A stretch of 64,000 nt of DNA from Steromphala cineraria (Eukaryota > Mollusca > Gastropoda > Trochida > Trochidae), in contig OU744724.1 in NCBI GenBank assembly GCA_916613615.1, forward strand, positions 34,979,607-35,043,606, read 5' to 3'. Position numbers and translations under genes: made by a program. Position 1 is the first letter of the stretch. Every line of letters starts with the position of its first letter. Positions 24,290 to 37,160 of the stretch are shown here, in pieces. Below the pieces are notes generated by a model. That model was not told where the DNA came from, did no database searches, and worked only from the letters and a program-made list of their open reading frames with translations.

Positions 24290-24850
24290 ATTAAGCCATG
24301 GTAACCTACATCAAGTGATTCTGCGTATTACCCAAGACTGGTACCAAATTTGAAGACACTAGGTGCAGCAGTACACGAGATATCGCGCTGACCTGAACAG
24401 GATGGACGTCAAGACATACAGACGTACAGACGTACAGACGTACGGAACTATCACAGCAGTCGGTTTTCTGTTAAGCTGCAACTGGAAAATCCCATCAAAC
24501 GGGTTTCATCTCATTGTCCTGCTAATGGTAACTACTAGCGTCTTCCAGTTTTTGAACTGTTTTAGCTGCAGCGTTACTAGGACTTCATAAAGACAGACAT
24601 TGAAATTTTTTGGCAGACGACAAGGAAATGGCAAGATGCATCGATGGCATTTTGAGGCATCACTCCTAGAGCTCTACTAACTTATTAAACAACAAAACTG
24701 ACTTTTAACATTGCTTTATTCCCAAATATAACAATGCTACAGTTGTTCATTATCTAAATGGAATTTATTTCTAACAAAATGGACTGTTTCGTATTAAACC
24801 TTAAATCATGAAATTGCTTACCTTCAATCAACTTACATAGCTGTATAATT
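24290..24850. repeat. Third duplicon copy, continuation after the pearl-like element
   Basis: Matches about 6284-6830 and 17464-18010, including TCTGCGTATTACC, CGAGATATCGCGCTGACCTG and AACGGGTTTCATCTC. A short GACGTACA repeat (about 24418-24443) expands a site that occurs once in the other copies. No coding sequence recognised. Confidence 0.75.
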
Positions 24851-25945
24851 AGATTTTGCATGGTTGCATGCCCAGCTTTGGGTAGTTGTATATCAGTGCT
24901 TTCGTTAGTGTCATTAATGTTGAAACATTTGCTACACTTTCATTGTCAATATCCCCACTGGGGCGTTTTTTTATATTAATTGTCTATTTTATTATAGGTA
25001 TATAATATTTTACAAGATCTAGGGTCCATGCAAACAATTATTTGACACAACATTTTTCAATTCAAATTTGAAAGTAAACATGACTAATCACAGTAGAGGA
25101 ATTATGGTAAATGTTGGGAAAAGCGAAAAAACATTTGTTTGTGAAATGAGTCAAATTATTACTACTTTTTGAAATATTTTTCTACAGCGTTAATTTTCTA
25201 TTAAAATGACCCCCAAAAAGTTTATCTACCCCCCCCCCCCCCTTTCTCTCTCAAAAGCGTTCAATATCTTTTTCTTACAGTTATCTGGGCAAATGTGTCC
25301 ACGAAGCCGTAGTGTTTAATCTATCAATCATTTTGTAAAGTTAAATGACTCCAAAGTTTAATTAAGCAAAAATCTTCTTGTCAAAACTGCTCTCATTCGT
25401 TGATATCCTTTTATTAATTAACACAGTCAAAGATTCTTAGCACATGTTCTTCCCTCATTGCTCATGCAATGATGAAGTTGCTTACTCAATTGAATAGGTT
25501 AATTTGTAAAACATATTTGTTCTGCATTAAGTACAGTTTTATTGACTGCTGTCTAGGATGTGAAAGTTGAACCCGTACAAATGTAAAGGATATATCATTC
25601 TTCCAGAGCATTTTTATCACGTCATAAATTTGCTTCTGCTCCATTTGCCTCCTGACCGCCTTCGTCAGGTCAAAGCAAAATGATGCCATTTATTAAAAGG
25701 ATGTCAAAAAGATATATTTCATACAAGAGTTTACCATTTTGAGTCGGTAGTATTTGAGTTGAACGCAATGATGGTTGATAAACTAAAAACTAAAAATACT
25801 AAATATTTCAGTGGTCTTGTTTTATATTTTGCTCTCCTCATAAAGTATGTTTCGAAAATTATCATCATGTAACATTTAGAGTTGATGGTAAATCAAATAT
25901 ATCAAAAAAGGATTCATATGTCAAATTAAACAAATCAATTAATTT
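24851..25945. other. No gene recognised
   Basis: AT-rich sequence with a C homopolymer of about 16 bases near 25230 and a weak form of the TTTTATTGACT duplicon landmark near 25538. Short ORFs such as 25486-25689 show no family resemblance. Confidence 0.5.
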
Positions 25946-25947
25946 AA

Positions 25948-26160
25948 ATTGACATCTCAAACCAAAGGCCAAGATTCAATCCCTATGGTGACACCAAAAA
26001 TTTGGGATCTCATCCTTGGTTTCGTTCCTTGGCAAGGCTCTTCATCCACATTGCAATCAGTCAACCTAGTTGTTAAAATTGGTACCTGAAAACAGGATTA
26101 CTGGCCTACATAGTCACGAGTATCGCTGGAAGTACAATCCTTCGGGGCATGATGTAGCAT
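25948..26160 (+). mobile_element. tRNA-derived SINE, degenerate, plus strand
   Basis: B box-like AGATTCAATCCC at about 25972, then a central domain CCTTGGCAAGGCTCTTCATCC..ATTGCAATCAGTCAACC..GGTACCTG, then ACAATCCTTCGGGGCATGATG near the 3' end. All three blocks correspond in order to the minus-strand SINE at 39915-40238, so both belong to one family. The 5' tRNA part is badly decayed. Confidence 0.7.
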
Positions 26161-27499
26161 TACTAAGGAGGTGCTTTTATCTTATTGTTTCAAGTTCGTG
26201 ATACATGCTACATATCCTTTATGAAGTAAGTGTAACTTTTTATGACACGTTTTTCTTTAAAACTGATACCTATTTATTTCAATCGATAATAGATGCATAT
26301 CGCATGCATGCTCTATTTTCTCAATAGTCTATGTACGGTTCGTTGTTTATGATTAATTGGTTTCATTTTATTTTTTATTGACCCCAGACGCTTACATTGT
26401 ACATGTAGATATTACTTTTGCGAAAATGAATGTTAAGACTTGTAAACCGGGCAGCAATATACACGTCCCCTGCTCTTGTCGCTAACAGCAATGAGAAAAC
26501 ATTGATAGATATAATGATCATAAAATAGAACTATATAAAAATCAACTAATGTTGGTACATGTATAACGGTTGATAATACCTACATGTATCTCTATTTGCA
26601 ATAAACTGACACCTGTTTCAACCATTTTCTGAAAAGGAGAAAGGAAACACGCCACGGGACAGCTGAAATTGTATTGATATATTCTATATATTAACATGTT
26701 CGAAGTTCGAAAATCAGCAGCGTGAAAATATCTTTGTACGGCGATATAGCCCTTGTTCCGTGTTTTTGACTCGCGGGACAACTCCTGCCAATATGAGGTT
26801 AGATCAGATAACCTTAATTGTTTTGTGCCTTTGTTGTATCGATACCTCGATGGATTTCGAAAATAAGAAGCATGCGATTATAATCATGTCCCTCGAAAAA
26901 CTTTGCAGGAGACATAATGTTTTCGGCTCCGTCTGTGGTTCCTTAGTTGCGAAATGATTTGTTTATTTGCAAAAACTCAAAATCCGTTCAATATATTTTT
27001 ACGAAAGATCTGGTGGTGGCGCCTTTGCTATTTTGGTTATTCTTTATTTTTCTGGTTTCTATGGCAACATAGTGCGACAAACGTGGATACATTCAGACCG
27101 TGTCGGAAGGGGATCCCGGCTGGTTCGAATCCCAATAGAGACATTTTTTGTAATATTTTATTTCTCGGATAACGGTCGATATTTATGTTTGCAGCCTCTG
27201 ATCCAGTTGGAACAGTTACATCTTGTATCACTTAATAACTGGCAGAGCATCATTCATCCCTTTCAGTTTTGAATGTTCCTTCTCCTACAATGTAGCTGTT
27301 GTATGGGCACAAGAAACCCTCGGAATGGGTTGTCAAATTGATGCCAAGAGCAATTTAACATACGTGGGCTTTATTGAATGCTGTCGGAAACGTCGATAAT
27401 AGAAAGCCATTGATAAAAGCATCATGGTTTCAGAGAATATAAATTATACAGATAAATACAACCATGGATTTGTCTGAATGTGTATCGGGATTTCTTATC
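26161..27499. other. No gene recognised; overlapping short ORFs
   Basis: Several open frames overlap on both strands between 26542 and 27272 (65-101 codons), none with a recognisable domain. A B box-like GGTTCGAATCCC lies at about 27123 without a convincing A box. Confidence 0.4.
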
Positions 27500-27503
27500 T
27501 TAA

Positions 27504-27805
27504 AGGGGCAGTAGCATGTTTTAAGGGGGGAATATAAGGTGATGTGAGGAAAATGAAAATAAATGGTTCAATTGAAAGAGAATGTATTTAAACTAAGAAA
27601 AGCAGTAATAAATTAAATATTTATTGTAAAGTTCAGCCATGCGATTCTTTTCCTTACACAAAATGAATAAAAAGGTGTTCACACACAAATTGTTGCCAAT
27701 GGACTTTATGTGAATCTTAATAACTTGTTCTCTGACTACGGATGATTGATTTGTGTAATGAGAGTTTTGACACTTTCAAAGTTCTACATTTAGCATGAAA
27801 AGGTT
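27504..27805 (+). mobile_element. TTAA-MITE, right end lost
   Basis: Starts AGGGGCAGTAGCATG after TTAA (27500-27503) and follows the family interior up to the CATTTAGCAT block, then stops matching before the right inverted end. Confidence 0.85.
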
Positions 27806-28045
27806 TTACCATGGCGGGACTATTCCAAAGGTTTGGCGTTTATGTTGTGTAACTACATGTACATGTATACAGATTGTGTTGGGTAACCTAAACGTTGCTT
27901 ATTTCTCGAATTGAAAACAAACTCCATTGATACAAATTAAAAAATTAACACTCTTTTCTTGAATAATTACTACATTCAAAAAAAGTACCAAACCATGTTC
28001 CATAATTGTTTGAAATACTTTACTAATATCACATTCTTTTCTATA

Positions 28046-28420
28046 CAGTCCCAAAAAAGAAACGCATATATAATTTTATAAAGATTTTTTACTTTACCTT
28101 AACAATACAAATGTCACAAAATTACAATGGTATCAAAATTTAAAAATTTACATGTTTATAGACAAAGAGTAAGCCAAGAGGAGAACACTAGTTTTAGGTA
28201 TGTTTCCGTATTCTGTTAAACACAAAATGGCGTCGAAGTCAGTGTAACGAATTCCTGCCATTTTCAAGAATTCTTGCTAGACATACCTTTGATAATGATT
28301 AACAAATTTATTAATTCCCTATAATGCAATTCTTCCCCAATCTGTCTGCAACGCAATGGCTAGTCGTTTGTGTGTCTCGGGCGTATATTGACGTTGACGT
28401 ACACGTTTATTTATTTCATA
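28046..28420 (-). pseudogene. Tc1-like transposase relic (C-terminal end and 3' terminal repeat)
   Basis: Read on the minus strand, about 28420-28240 gives segments such as RVRQRQYTPETHKRLAIALQ, LQTDWGRIAL, INKFVN and MAGIRYTDF, matching the usual C-terminal tail of Tc1-family transposases (variable RVR.R.P.., EW..IP..INRLI.., GGHTRY). At least two lesions break the frame. At the other end TACAGTCCCAAAAAAGAAACGC (28045-28066) resembles a Tc1/mariner inverted repeat beside a TA. The catalytic core is absent, so this is a 5'-truncated fossil. Confidence 0.6.
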
Positions 28421-29730
28421 ACGTTGATGTTTTATTTGGCTTGAAAGGTAGTGTTCAAGAAGTCATAAACAACTTCTTTACTTAAAAAGGGCAAGTTAAT
28501 GAGCCATCTGACGTTCTGCAAGTAAATTCAAGTTACCTTACTCGAAAGACTCCCTTTGTCAGTAAATAATCTGATGCAACAAGTGACGTTCATGGATGTT
28601 GTCGAAATTGTGATTTGCCTTTTAAAATTCTTCAGAAACAACAATTAACTACATTTTGTGTGCTATATATTATATCTCACACCATCACACTGTCTCAACC
28701 GAATCTGTTGACTTGTGACATAAACTATGGGCAAAATTTTCTTTTTTCAAACTGTAAACAATCCAGAGTCACGTTATTTTCTAGTTGTTGTTTTTGACAA
28801 ATTTGTGCGTTTTTAGTAAACCAAAGTCTCCTAAAGTTTTTTAGGTTTATGATCTTGATTGTAAAACGCCACTTAATACAGGGGCGATAACTGGCCTTCA
28901 TGGTCATATATCCACTTCATGGAAACGCTTTTGTACAGTTTGATGGACTTTTAAACCCAAATCAGGGATGTTGTGAATAATCTGTATCCCTGTGACAAGA
29001 GAATGAAGAAAAATTGTGACCCGGATGTACATATTTGGGGTTTCGATGGCAACTCTTTGATGCACAAAACTTTAGCTGTTTTAACCGGAAGTGGCTTCTA
29101 GAAACGAACCAATAATGCGCAATAAGACGATGATGAATATTCTGATGCCAGACTAGTGTAAATCGACGACGTTTTCAATTCCGACACTTTGTCGATTCAT
29201 AATGGTAACCTTTGTGCCATTTAAATTTGAATAACAACATTTGAAAGAATGAGTGACTTTTGTTATGTATAAGTACCACATGATCTAGCGTTACTCTTAC
29301 CTGAATTCTGCTTTAGATCTTTTTTCCAAATACTGTTTTTCCAAAATAGTCTTCAACTGAGTCTCAACTAAACAAAGGTATAATATTTGTGTACTTAAGC
29401 CGTAAACCATCATGTAAAAAGGACGTTTTGGAAGGCAGTATCACATTCATATTGTATAATCATATTGCTATTTTATAAGATTTTTAATGTTTATTATCCG
29501 TATATGTAATGAAATTACTCATGACGTAAATTACGGTACGTTGCACATGTAATTAACCCTAACGCATTGGTTGGTTAAGAAAACCAAGTGACATCGGAAT
29601 AAGGGACTACACAGTATACTTTACAATCTGCTCGGCGAAAAGCGTGCAGCACGTGCAAATGTTTGTACTCTGACATAGCGGGAGGGTGAATCAGTACAAA
29701 CATGTCATTTCATTTGCCTGACTTTCACTG
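28421..29730. other. No gene recognised
   Basis: AT-rich, with short ORFs on both strands (28615-28797, 28725-28907) of no recognisable family and a small TTGGTTAAGAAAACCAA hairpin near 29569. Confidence 0.4.
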
Positions 29731-29737
29731 TGAAGGC

Positions 29738-29810
29738 ATGCCAAGGTGTTCATCAGACAAAGCGGGTGTTCATGGTGAACACCCGGTATTGCCACGAACA
29801 CCTGATAGTT
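29738..29810. repeat. Inverted repeat with GGTGTTC arms
   Basis: AAGGTGTTCATCAGAC..GGGTGTTCAT faces GTGAACACCC..GAACACCTGATAG. The inner palindrome GGGTGTTCATGGTGAACACCC (one central mismatch allowed) could fold alone. No flanking duplication seen. Confidence 0.6.
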
Positions 29811-30065
29811 AAACGATGATGTTTTCCGAAATTAATTTAATTTATATATATAAGAAAGATATGCATTTTCGCGTTTTTAAAACTGATATTATGTTGAAAT
29901 TGGATTGATACAGCGTTTAGCTAGTGTGTAATTTTCATAAAACACTCGTGCAAGTAAAACGAAAATATCATGTTACGCTCATTCGTGTCATAATAACAAT
30001 ATGAAATCTCAGTTTGGGTATTCATTGGGTATCATCTTTTGTTCTAGTCTCCAAAATATCCAATA

Positions 30066-30224
30066 TATAGAGGATATTTTATGAGTGTCCATGACATACT
30101 ATGTTTACGACACGAGTGCCTAAATATTAGTATTTCCCGAGTGAGAGCGAGAGATATACTGTATTTAGGCACGAGTGTCGTAAACATAGTATGTCATGGG
30201 CACGAATATAATATTCTGTTTATT
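30066..30224. repeat. Foldback element with about 50-bp arms
   Basis: Left arm GTGTCCATGACATACTATG..TTTACGACACGAGTGCC is mirrored by GGCACGAGTGTCGTAAACATA..GTCATGGGCAC on the right, around a ~25-base loop (TTCCCGAGTGAGAGCGAGAG). Probably a non-autonomous element; I see no clear target duplication. The ORF at 30081-30284 is a by-product. Confidence 0.8.
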
Positions 30225-32781
30225 ACCGTACTCGCAAAAATAAAGGAAATGCTCAAAACCTACTGGTCAGCAAAGGCGGACTAGCTGATGCCGGCCCGTA
30301 TAGATTGTGACGTCATATGTGAACCGTGACGTCAAAGCATTGTTAATAACGTGATGTCACAATGAAAAAGTGATATTTTGCCCTAGGGCAACATATGAAA
30401 AATATGAACCTCGATATGACTGCCCTCGTTGGTAATAAAAAATCATAATACCCTTTTGAAACACATCGTGGCATCCCTGAGATATATCTGGCAGGCTCGT
30501 ATCAACCTGTAAAAAATTCGGGGCCCAACCTTTTCATTTTCAGCTTAGTGAGAGAAAGGGATGTCTTCCTGTACAAAGGTGGGGGCCCAGATTTTAAGTT
30601 TCTTACCTCAGTTGGGCGGGGATGTTACACGGTCATTCCGTCCGCCCTCCGTCCATCCGATCAATTATATCAAATCCGTTTGCTCTAGATCGATAAAACA
30701 TTTCACACTTATTAATCACGAGTCTCCTGGTCTCGAAGCTTTTGTTAATTTTCAATTTACTTGAATTGCATATTTGTCGTTTCCATGGTCACGTGGACTT
30801 TCATGCTTCATGCTGTACAATAGCGACAACTTCTTTAGGGACCCATTTAACTTAGATGAGTGACATTTCGGTTATAGGAACACCTTGTGATTCTCTTGAA
30901 CAAGTGCAAAAGCCAAGTCCGAAATATTATTGTTTTTGGCGTTATAACCCTTGGCTCATCAATTGAACTGAAACCGACAAAGACACCTGTACACCTCAGT
31001 AAATGAAATTTTAGTTTCTGATACACCTGATGAATTTGAAAGCAATTCGAAAACATTTATTTCAGGGATTTATCGCCTTTGAATCTGAAATTCAACAAGC
31101 TGCAAATAACAAGTTTGGACAAGGTTTTTCAGACACCGTTAAATCTATTTGAAATATTGGTTGTTGACCTCCTTCCTGAATATGCAAATAAAATGGTGCA
31201 AATTACGTTCAAGATTTCAACATATTTCTTATCAAGTTATAAAGCTGTTTCAGAAGCCGACATTCATTGACTAATGGTCCATGGCAGATTGCAGAGGTAT
31301 GTGAGCCTTGCTCACTTTGATGTTGTTATTTATATCATTACAATATTGTCATATTACATAAGATATGATGGCTTGTCACCTATGTAAATTTTGCAAATGG
31401 ACCACCATTTGAAGTTTATTTAACTTATAAAGGTCATGGAGGGTTTATGAAAAGTATAAATTACCATTATCCATTGGTCAATCTCCGTAAGCTTTCAAAA
31501 AGTAACTTAAGGACTAAATTGGTTCAAAAAGTCATTACAGAAATAATGATAGTTTTCAAGATTGAGGAGACAAAATTAGACACGATTATTCTGCATCAAA
31601 CACGAAATAGTAACTTACACGTTTTGAACTAAGGGCTGTGATGTGCTGAAGCCGTAGTGTCAATGCTATCACTCATCAAGTCAGTTATGTCTGTGAAGGT
31701 TACTTTCAGCAAATATCGTGTTGTCTCAGATCACAGTCCGTGAATGAACACAGTAAAGATCTTCAAATCCTTTTGACGTGTTCAATTGTAAAGATGCTAA
31801 TCGATAGGTTCACTTGGAAATAGAAATTTGCTCCGCAAACTGTTACTCGGTTCAGTTTTATTGACTTCAGTCTGTATTCACAACTCTGTTTGAGATATGG
31901 AAATTAAACTTGTACCGGACGATTAGGTTTGGAAGTCATAAAATGTTGATTCAACTCCCTGAGATGGATTTGGTCCTGAGTACAGAAATGTTAAAATAGT
32001 ATATTTTTTCTGCCAAGATGTTTTGTGATTTTTCAAGGCATTACTTGGAGTTTTGTGCAAGTGAGCGTATATTTGCGACTGACTCCTTTTGATTTCTTAC
32101 AGTGTCTCTGCTTATTCTTAGATGAAGTGTGATTTTATATGAATTTTGACTCGAGGCAAAGAAACTATTAGTAAACTAAAGTCTTAGACCATATATTTAT
32201 ATGTCAACACGTATATCTATATCTAACATAAGGCATAGACAAGTTATCTTCTATCGTAAATATTGTTAATCTTTATCTTTAATAAAGATGACGCAGAACT
32301 ATGTACAATCATGTCATATATAAAGCAATAATTTTTTAAGATCATCGAAAAATGTTAAAATTATGTCTGTTAACCTTTCTATAAAAAGTCAGAATTTCAC
32401 AAACATTTAATCACTTGTAAACGATATTTGCGAAAATAACATTATGGTCACGGAAAATTCATAGGTTATTTATTTTTATTTTGGAAAATTCAATAATGGT
32501 CCACGTATTGTAAACCAGGGAGAACATCAAGTATTATCCAGTCATCTAACAGAAAAAGTATTTAAATTAATACTCACTGATTTAGAAAATGCTATGAAGT
32601 GAAAAGGGAGATATTATACTGCGATTTGGACAATAACGAATTGCAGATAAATGTCACAGAACTTCATAATAACAAAGCTTAAAGGGTAAATACATCTACA
32701 AAGACGAACGAATGACACTGGTAGTATTGCTGAAGAAGAAGAGTATGGTGGGACAATAGTTGTGGATAAAAATGCTCTTAA
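30225..32781. other. No gene recognised; weak duplicon landmark
   Basis: Contains a weak TTACTCGGTTCAGTTTTATTGAC landmark at about 31845, and near 30930-30960 the run TTTTGGCGTTATAACCCTTGG, which resembles GGCAGAGTTATAGCCCTTGA near 41370, possibly an old dispersed repeat. Short ORFs 30561-30764, 31079-31270 and 31447-31632 match nothing I know. Confidence 0.4.
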
Positions 32782-33142
32782 AGGGGCAGTAGCACGTTTT
32801 AGGATGAATCTAAGTTACCATCTACCAAAAATGAAAATAAATGGTTCCAATTAAAAGACAATGTATTTAAACTAAAAGAAGCAGTAATAATTCAAATAAA
32901 AACGTAAAGTTTAGCCATGCGATTCCTTTTTCTTACACAAAATGAATTAAAGGTGTTCACACAAAAATGGTCGCCAAAGGATTTTATGTGAATCCTCCAA
33001 CTTTGTCCTCTGACTATGGGTGATTGGCTTGTGTTATGACATTGTTGACACTGTCAATATAATACATTTAGCATTAACTTACAATTATAAGTGAAATATT
33101 TGAAATATTAACTTATCAAAAACAAAACGTGCTACTGCCCCT
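32782..33142 (+). mobile_element. TTAA-MITE, complete copy
   Basis: 361 bp, AGGGGCAGTAGCACG to CGTGCTACTGCCCCT, flanked by TTAA at 32778-32781 and 33143-33146. The first 60 bases of the interior differ from other copies; the rest follows the family. Confidence 0.92.
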
Positions 33143-33699
33143 TTAAGACTGTCCTGAACAGTTTACATGTTGCCTCACGTGACTTCTGTTCTAATTTCCT
33201 TTGAAGATTGCGACCCTATTCATTAACAAGGTACTGCTTATTGTTTGACACCAGCGTGAAGCAATCATGTTGTTTTAGTCGATGCATTTGACAACTAAAT
33301 ATCATTCTGTTATGATTTCTATCAAAAAAGACAACACCTTACGTATGAATGAAGTTTTTCAGGTCCTAAGTTTTCTTTCTCCACTGATTTCCCTACTCAT
33401 TGGATGTCAGACTGCACAATTCATAATCTCTCGTTTGAATATGAAACTTATGCAAGCACAAGATACACCTGATCTTATAGATGGTCAGACGTCCTAATAC
33501 ATACCAGTAAAAGCGTGCTGAAATAGAATGAACAGGTTCGTTTTATACATGTTTCGTAAACTCTGATTACCAAAAGAAAAGTTAACGATGAACGCACATG
33601 TGATGAACGCTTAGTTATTATATTCAATTAATAATTGGTAACTATTTTCTAATATTTCAAATTAATTTGACTATTATTACTGTTTGATATGGTTGATAT

Positions 33700-33850
33700 A
33701 GAAGTAGCACGTTTTTGAGATTGTGTTATTCAAATCTATTATATTCAGAGCGTCAAACATCTAATTACTCAACCGCATTATCCGTAGATATTATGCAAAA
33801 ACTGTTGGCGACGATGTTTGTGTGAAGACTTCTTATACGTTTGGGGTAGG
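33700..33850 (-). mobile_element. TTAA-MITE, old remnant
   Basis: GAAGTAGCACGTTTTTGAGA followed by a decayed version of the reverse-oriented family interior (GCGTCAAACATCT.., ATTATCCGTAG, TTGGCGACGATGTTTGTGTGAA). Ends are unclear. Confidence 0.5.
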
Positions 33851-34179
33851 AATATATATTCGCCAAGCTGAACCCGATATGCTACGTTCGTCCTTGAAGT
33901 GCTTAGTTTGACTGAACACAATGTTTCCAATTGGTATCATTTATTATCGTTTTCATTATCGATTTTTATACAAAAGAATGTTCTACACCCTTTGAATGTA
34001 GTCCATATAATTGCGTATTTACCCCTTGAGTTGCTACCTCGTCGAATACATCTTAAGAAATCAACCATTGACACACATTATCCTACAAAAGATCAAGCGT
34101 TTTTATAACGATACTCAGCCTTGTATCAGCTGGATTTGACAATAAAGTTGTTTCTGTATACGATGACAAAACAAATATT

Positions 34180-34542
34180 ATGTGTGCTTCCCTATTACGT
34201 TATTTGATAAAGCAGTGGAATATGTTCTGTAAAGCCTCTACAATGATTCTAAAAATCGATGACTCTGAACATGACAGTATTGAAACCTGCCTAATTGCCT
34301 TTGTAACGTCAGCCAAGTTCATAAGATTTATACAAATAGCCTTTACTGTCATCCCAAGTGAAGTTTCGCGACTCATGATCCTTTTGAAGTTTCGTTTCAA
34401 TCCTCATTATTCTTTGAGTTATAGAGAGCATGTGGCATCTCATGAAATAATCAATGATCTCTTGATGTCTAATCATTTGACACACAAGAAACAAGCGGAT
34501 CATATCTGGTTTATTTCCGAAAAAGTAGCTATAGCAGTGTAA
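34180..34542 (+). other. Unrecognised 120-codon ORF
   Basis: An open frame beginning at an ATG-like start after GACAAAACAAATATT. The product is mildly hydrophobic in the middle with an acidic stretch (DDSEHDS) near residue 28. It overlaps an even longer antisense frame at 34309-34785 (158 codons); at least one must be accidental and probably both are. No family resemblance and no splice or promoter evidence. Confidence 0.15.
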
Positions 34543-34785
34543 ATGATGCACCTGAGGTTTTACTATGTAATCGATTTTCCTGTGATGTTTCCGACATCTT
34601 GGACGTATTTGAAACAAGTTATTAAAATTAAAATAAGTTCTTGAACCTAAATGTACATGTACGTCAAAAATAAATTTAAAAAATAAAAAAAAGTTTCTAC
34701 ATTTAAATGGAATAAAATATTTGACACAAAGAAAATATTGATCATATTCAATGTTAACACTGGCTCTCTTGGAGTAATTAAGCAT

Positions 34786-35929
34786 TTGTAAAGAATAACT
34801 GTTTGGAGTACGTGAAATTTTTAATCACCATAATATCTGCTTAAAGAACATATTAGCACTAAAGACAGAAATATGAAGAAATTGTACCAATATTTAAGCA
34901 AGAATACCAAAGACGAGTTTGAAATATTGATCTATGTTAGCATTTTGTTGACTATCTGTTGGTCATATATAATTGTTCCTCGTGTATTTAGTCATGTTAT
35001 TTTTTTTCTTCATATGCTTCAATAATACTTGATATGTTTATAAGGAGAAGAAGAGTATAAATCAGACCATACAACCTTGTAAAAGATAAATGGTTAAAAT
35101 ATATTGGTTAATGCAGCTTGTATCTCAAAATCAAAAGAGGTACAAAATGTAGGACGGAGAGGAAGTCTATCAATGCTTATGCCATAAGTAAAATATAGAA
35201 CTCGAAAATAAAACACGTAACCTGACTTGTTAAAATTAACCAATATGCACTTGTCAAACCAATATGATATATATCATTATAGTTGGGAATAAATAAAGAG
35301 CTACTGACCATTTCGCTAAAACTTGAAATATTGTTTTGAAATTTTATCATAAGGTAATAAAATTTATATTAAACAGCATATCTGGCTTTATGGTTGTCAA
35401 GAAAAAACAAAATTCAGGGCTCATCCATGTTCAATACTTGTATAATAATAACCACAATAACCACAATAATCATCACAATACACTATTTTCCGCTTCTTCC
35501 AGGTAAGAGAAGAGATTAGACTCAAATTGTTGTATATTATGTCTTTCAACAGAACTGTCAGACTCAGCAAGGAAGGTTCCTTTATTAAAATATCTCGTAC
35601 ATGACGCATAGAAACATGTTGATAGCACATTAAAGATACAGTTCAGAAGTGAAACTTATTAAGATCTCAAGAAAATTTTGAGATAATCTTGCTGTATGAG
35701 ATATGTTTTTTTGCAATGTAATTTGGTTTAAGATAGAAAGACGCCTTTAAGTTGAACTTTTGCACTTTGCATTTACTATATTTTCCATTTGTCAGATAAT
35801 TGGATGTCGAAAAGTAAAATTATGCAATTATTGATCATTAAATTATTCGACAAAAGGAATGTAAAAATCTTAAATTAGAACAGATTTCAGTTATGAGCGA
35901 CGCATCCGAGATGAAATACCATCACAAAC
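34786..35929. other. No gene recognised
   Basis: AT-rich non-coding sequence with a short CAC/ATAATAA-type simple repeat near 35440-35475. The antisense ORF 35421-35630 runs through it. Confidence 0.4.
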
Positions 35930-36240
35930 GGCTTTTTATGAGTGCAAAATCTCTTCAAACGTGACTCAAAGTATTGTTCGGCTAATGGCAATTTCCTTGG
36001 TCTTCTTGGTTACCTTAGAACATTTTTAGCTTCAAGGTTCCCTGGACTTCATAGAAGAGCAGACTATGACAGTTTTGTTTGATCAGAAGATGGAGAAATG
36101 TCAAGATGTAGCGCTTACAATTAGAAAATTAATCTTTGAAATCTCCTCGAATTCTACAACAAAACTGACTGTTTCATGTGACGAAACAACAATGATGTAA
36201 TTAGTAATCATTCATTATCAAATAAAGTCATTTCTGTATA
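35930..36240. repeat. Diverged duplicon fragment
   Basis: AATCTCTTCAAACGTGACTC.., GGTCTTCTTGGTTACC, TGGACTTCATAGAAGAGCAGAC and GAAATGTCAAGATG follow the order of 6470-6720, 17650-17900 and 24480-24640. Clearly older than the copies at 1-22 kb. Confidence 0.6.
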
Positions 36241-36949
36241 TTGTTTTTATACTTAGAAACTCCCTCGTTTTACTCAGATGATATCAATGTTGCTGTTGTA
36301 CAGATTTCTACTACTCTCAATATGAGAAGGATGATAGATAATATTTTGAAAATAAAAAAACATATGTCATGTAATATCATTAAGACTATGAGTTGTACAC
36401 AACTGCACGTTTATTGCATATCACCACATGTGCGTTTACTAGGTGAATGTTCACACATATTGATGATGAAGACCTTTTATCAAAAAATTACAATGCCTCT
36501 TAAATTTCAAAGACATCGTTTAACGTCCGAGCAATTTGGAGGGATACATTAGAATGCTTGAAACTGGTCTGTCTCTTCACCACATTACGTGAGCCAAAGC
36601 ATTGTTAACAGAACGTGGTATCGGCATCACCAGTTTTGTAGAGCTACACATGATGGTTGTCCTCAAAGGTCAACAGCGCACCGACAATATTGTGTTTGGT
36701 CACCTTTAGGCGCGACGTCATTCATTCAGGTCAGCTTCCACCCTGCGAAATGAGATCCCTAACGCTCTGGGATACGTATTTCCAAATAAACAATAAGGAA
36801 ACGTCTCTCTTCTGCTTGTCTCAACTCAAGGAAGGCGTTTGTTGGCATTGCCCGTACGTCACGTAAATGTGACATTGACACAAAATGGTCCCAGTTCTCC
36901 TCTCAGATGAATATCGGTACTATTTTGGATTTCACACAATAAAGACATA

Positions 36950-37005
36950 AAATAATAAAACATTTATCGATGCGGGTAGGGCGGAGAGAACGATAAATGT
37001 TTTAT
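36950..37005. repeat. Hairpin with 15-bp arms
   Basis: ATAAAACATTTATCG and its complement CGATAAATGTTTTAT enclose a GC-rich loop (GCGGGTAGGGCGGAG). Nothing suggests a known RNA. Confidence 0.6.
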
Positions 37006-37160
37006 GATGCCAAAATCCGTAAACATGATCGTAACGGCGTGGTTGGTTCATGGCCTTTTGAGGAGTCAATAGGAACGAACGAAATAATCTGCATGTTATG
37101 GAGATAAGTTCACTGATAGGGTTACGTTACACCGATTAAATCATTAACGTCTGCGTACGC

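Noticed and set aside
25225..25250. C homopolymer as a G-quadruplex or regulatory site
   Set aside because: A single homopolymer run without spaced tracts; also a likely sequencing or assembly weak spot.
27040..27140. Plus-strand tRNA because of GGTTCGAATCCC near 27123
   Set aside because: No convincing A box or acceptor stem; at most a tRNA relic.
34180..34785. Overlapping sense and antisense ORFs (120 and 158 codons) as a real gene pair
   Set aside because: No recognisable domain on either strand and AT-rich sequence gives such frames by chance.
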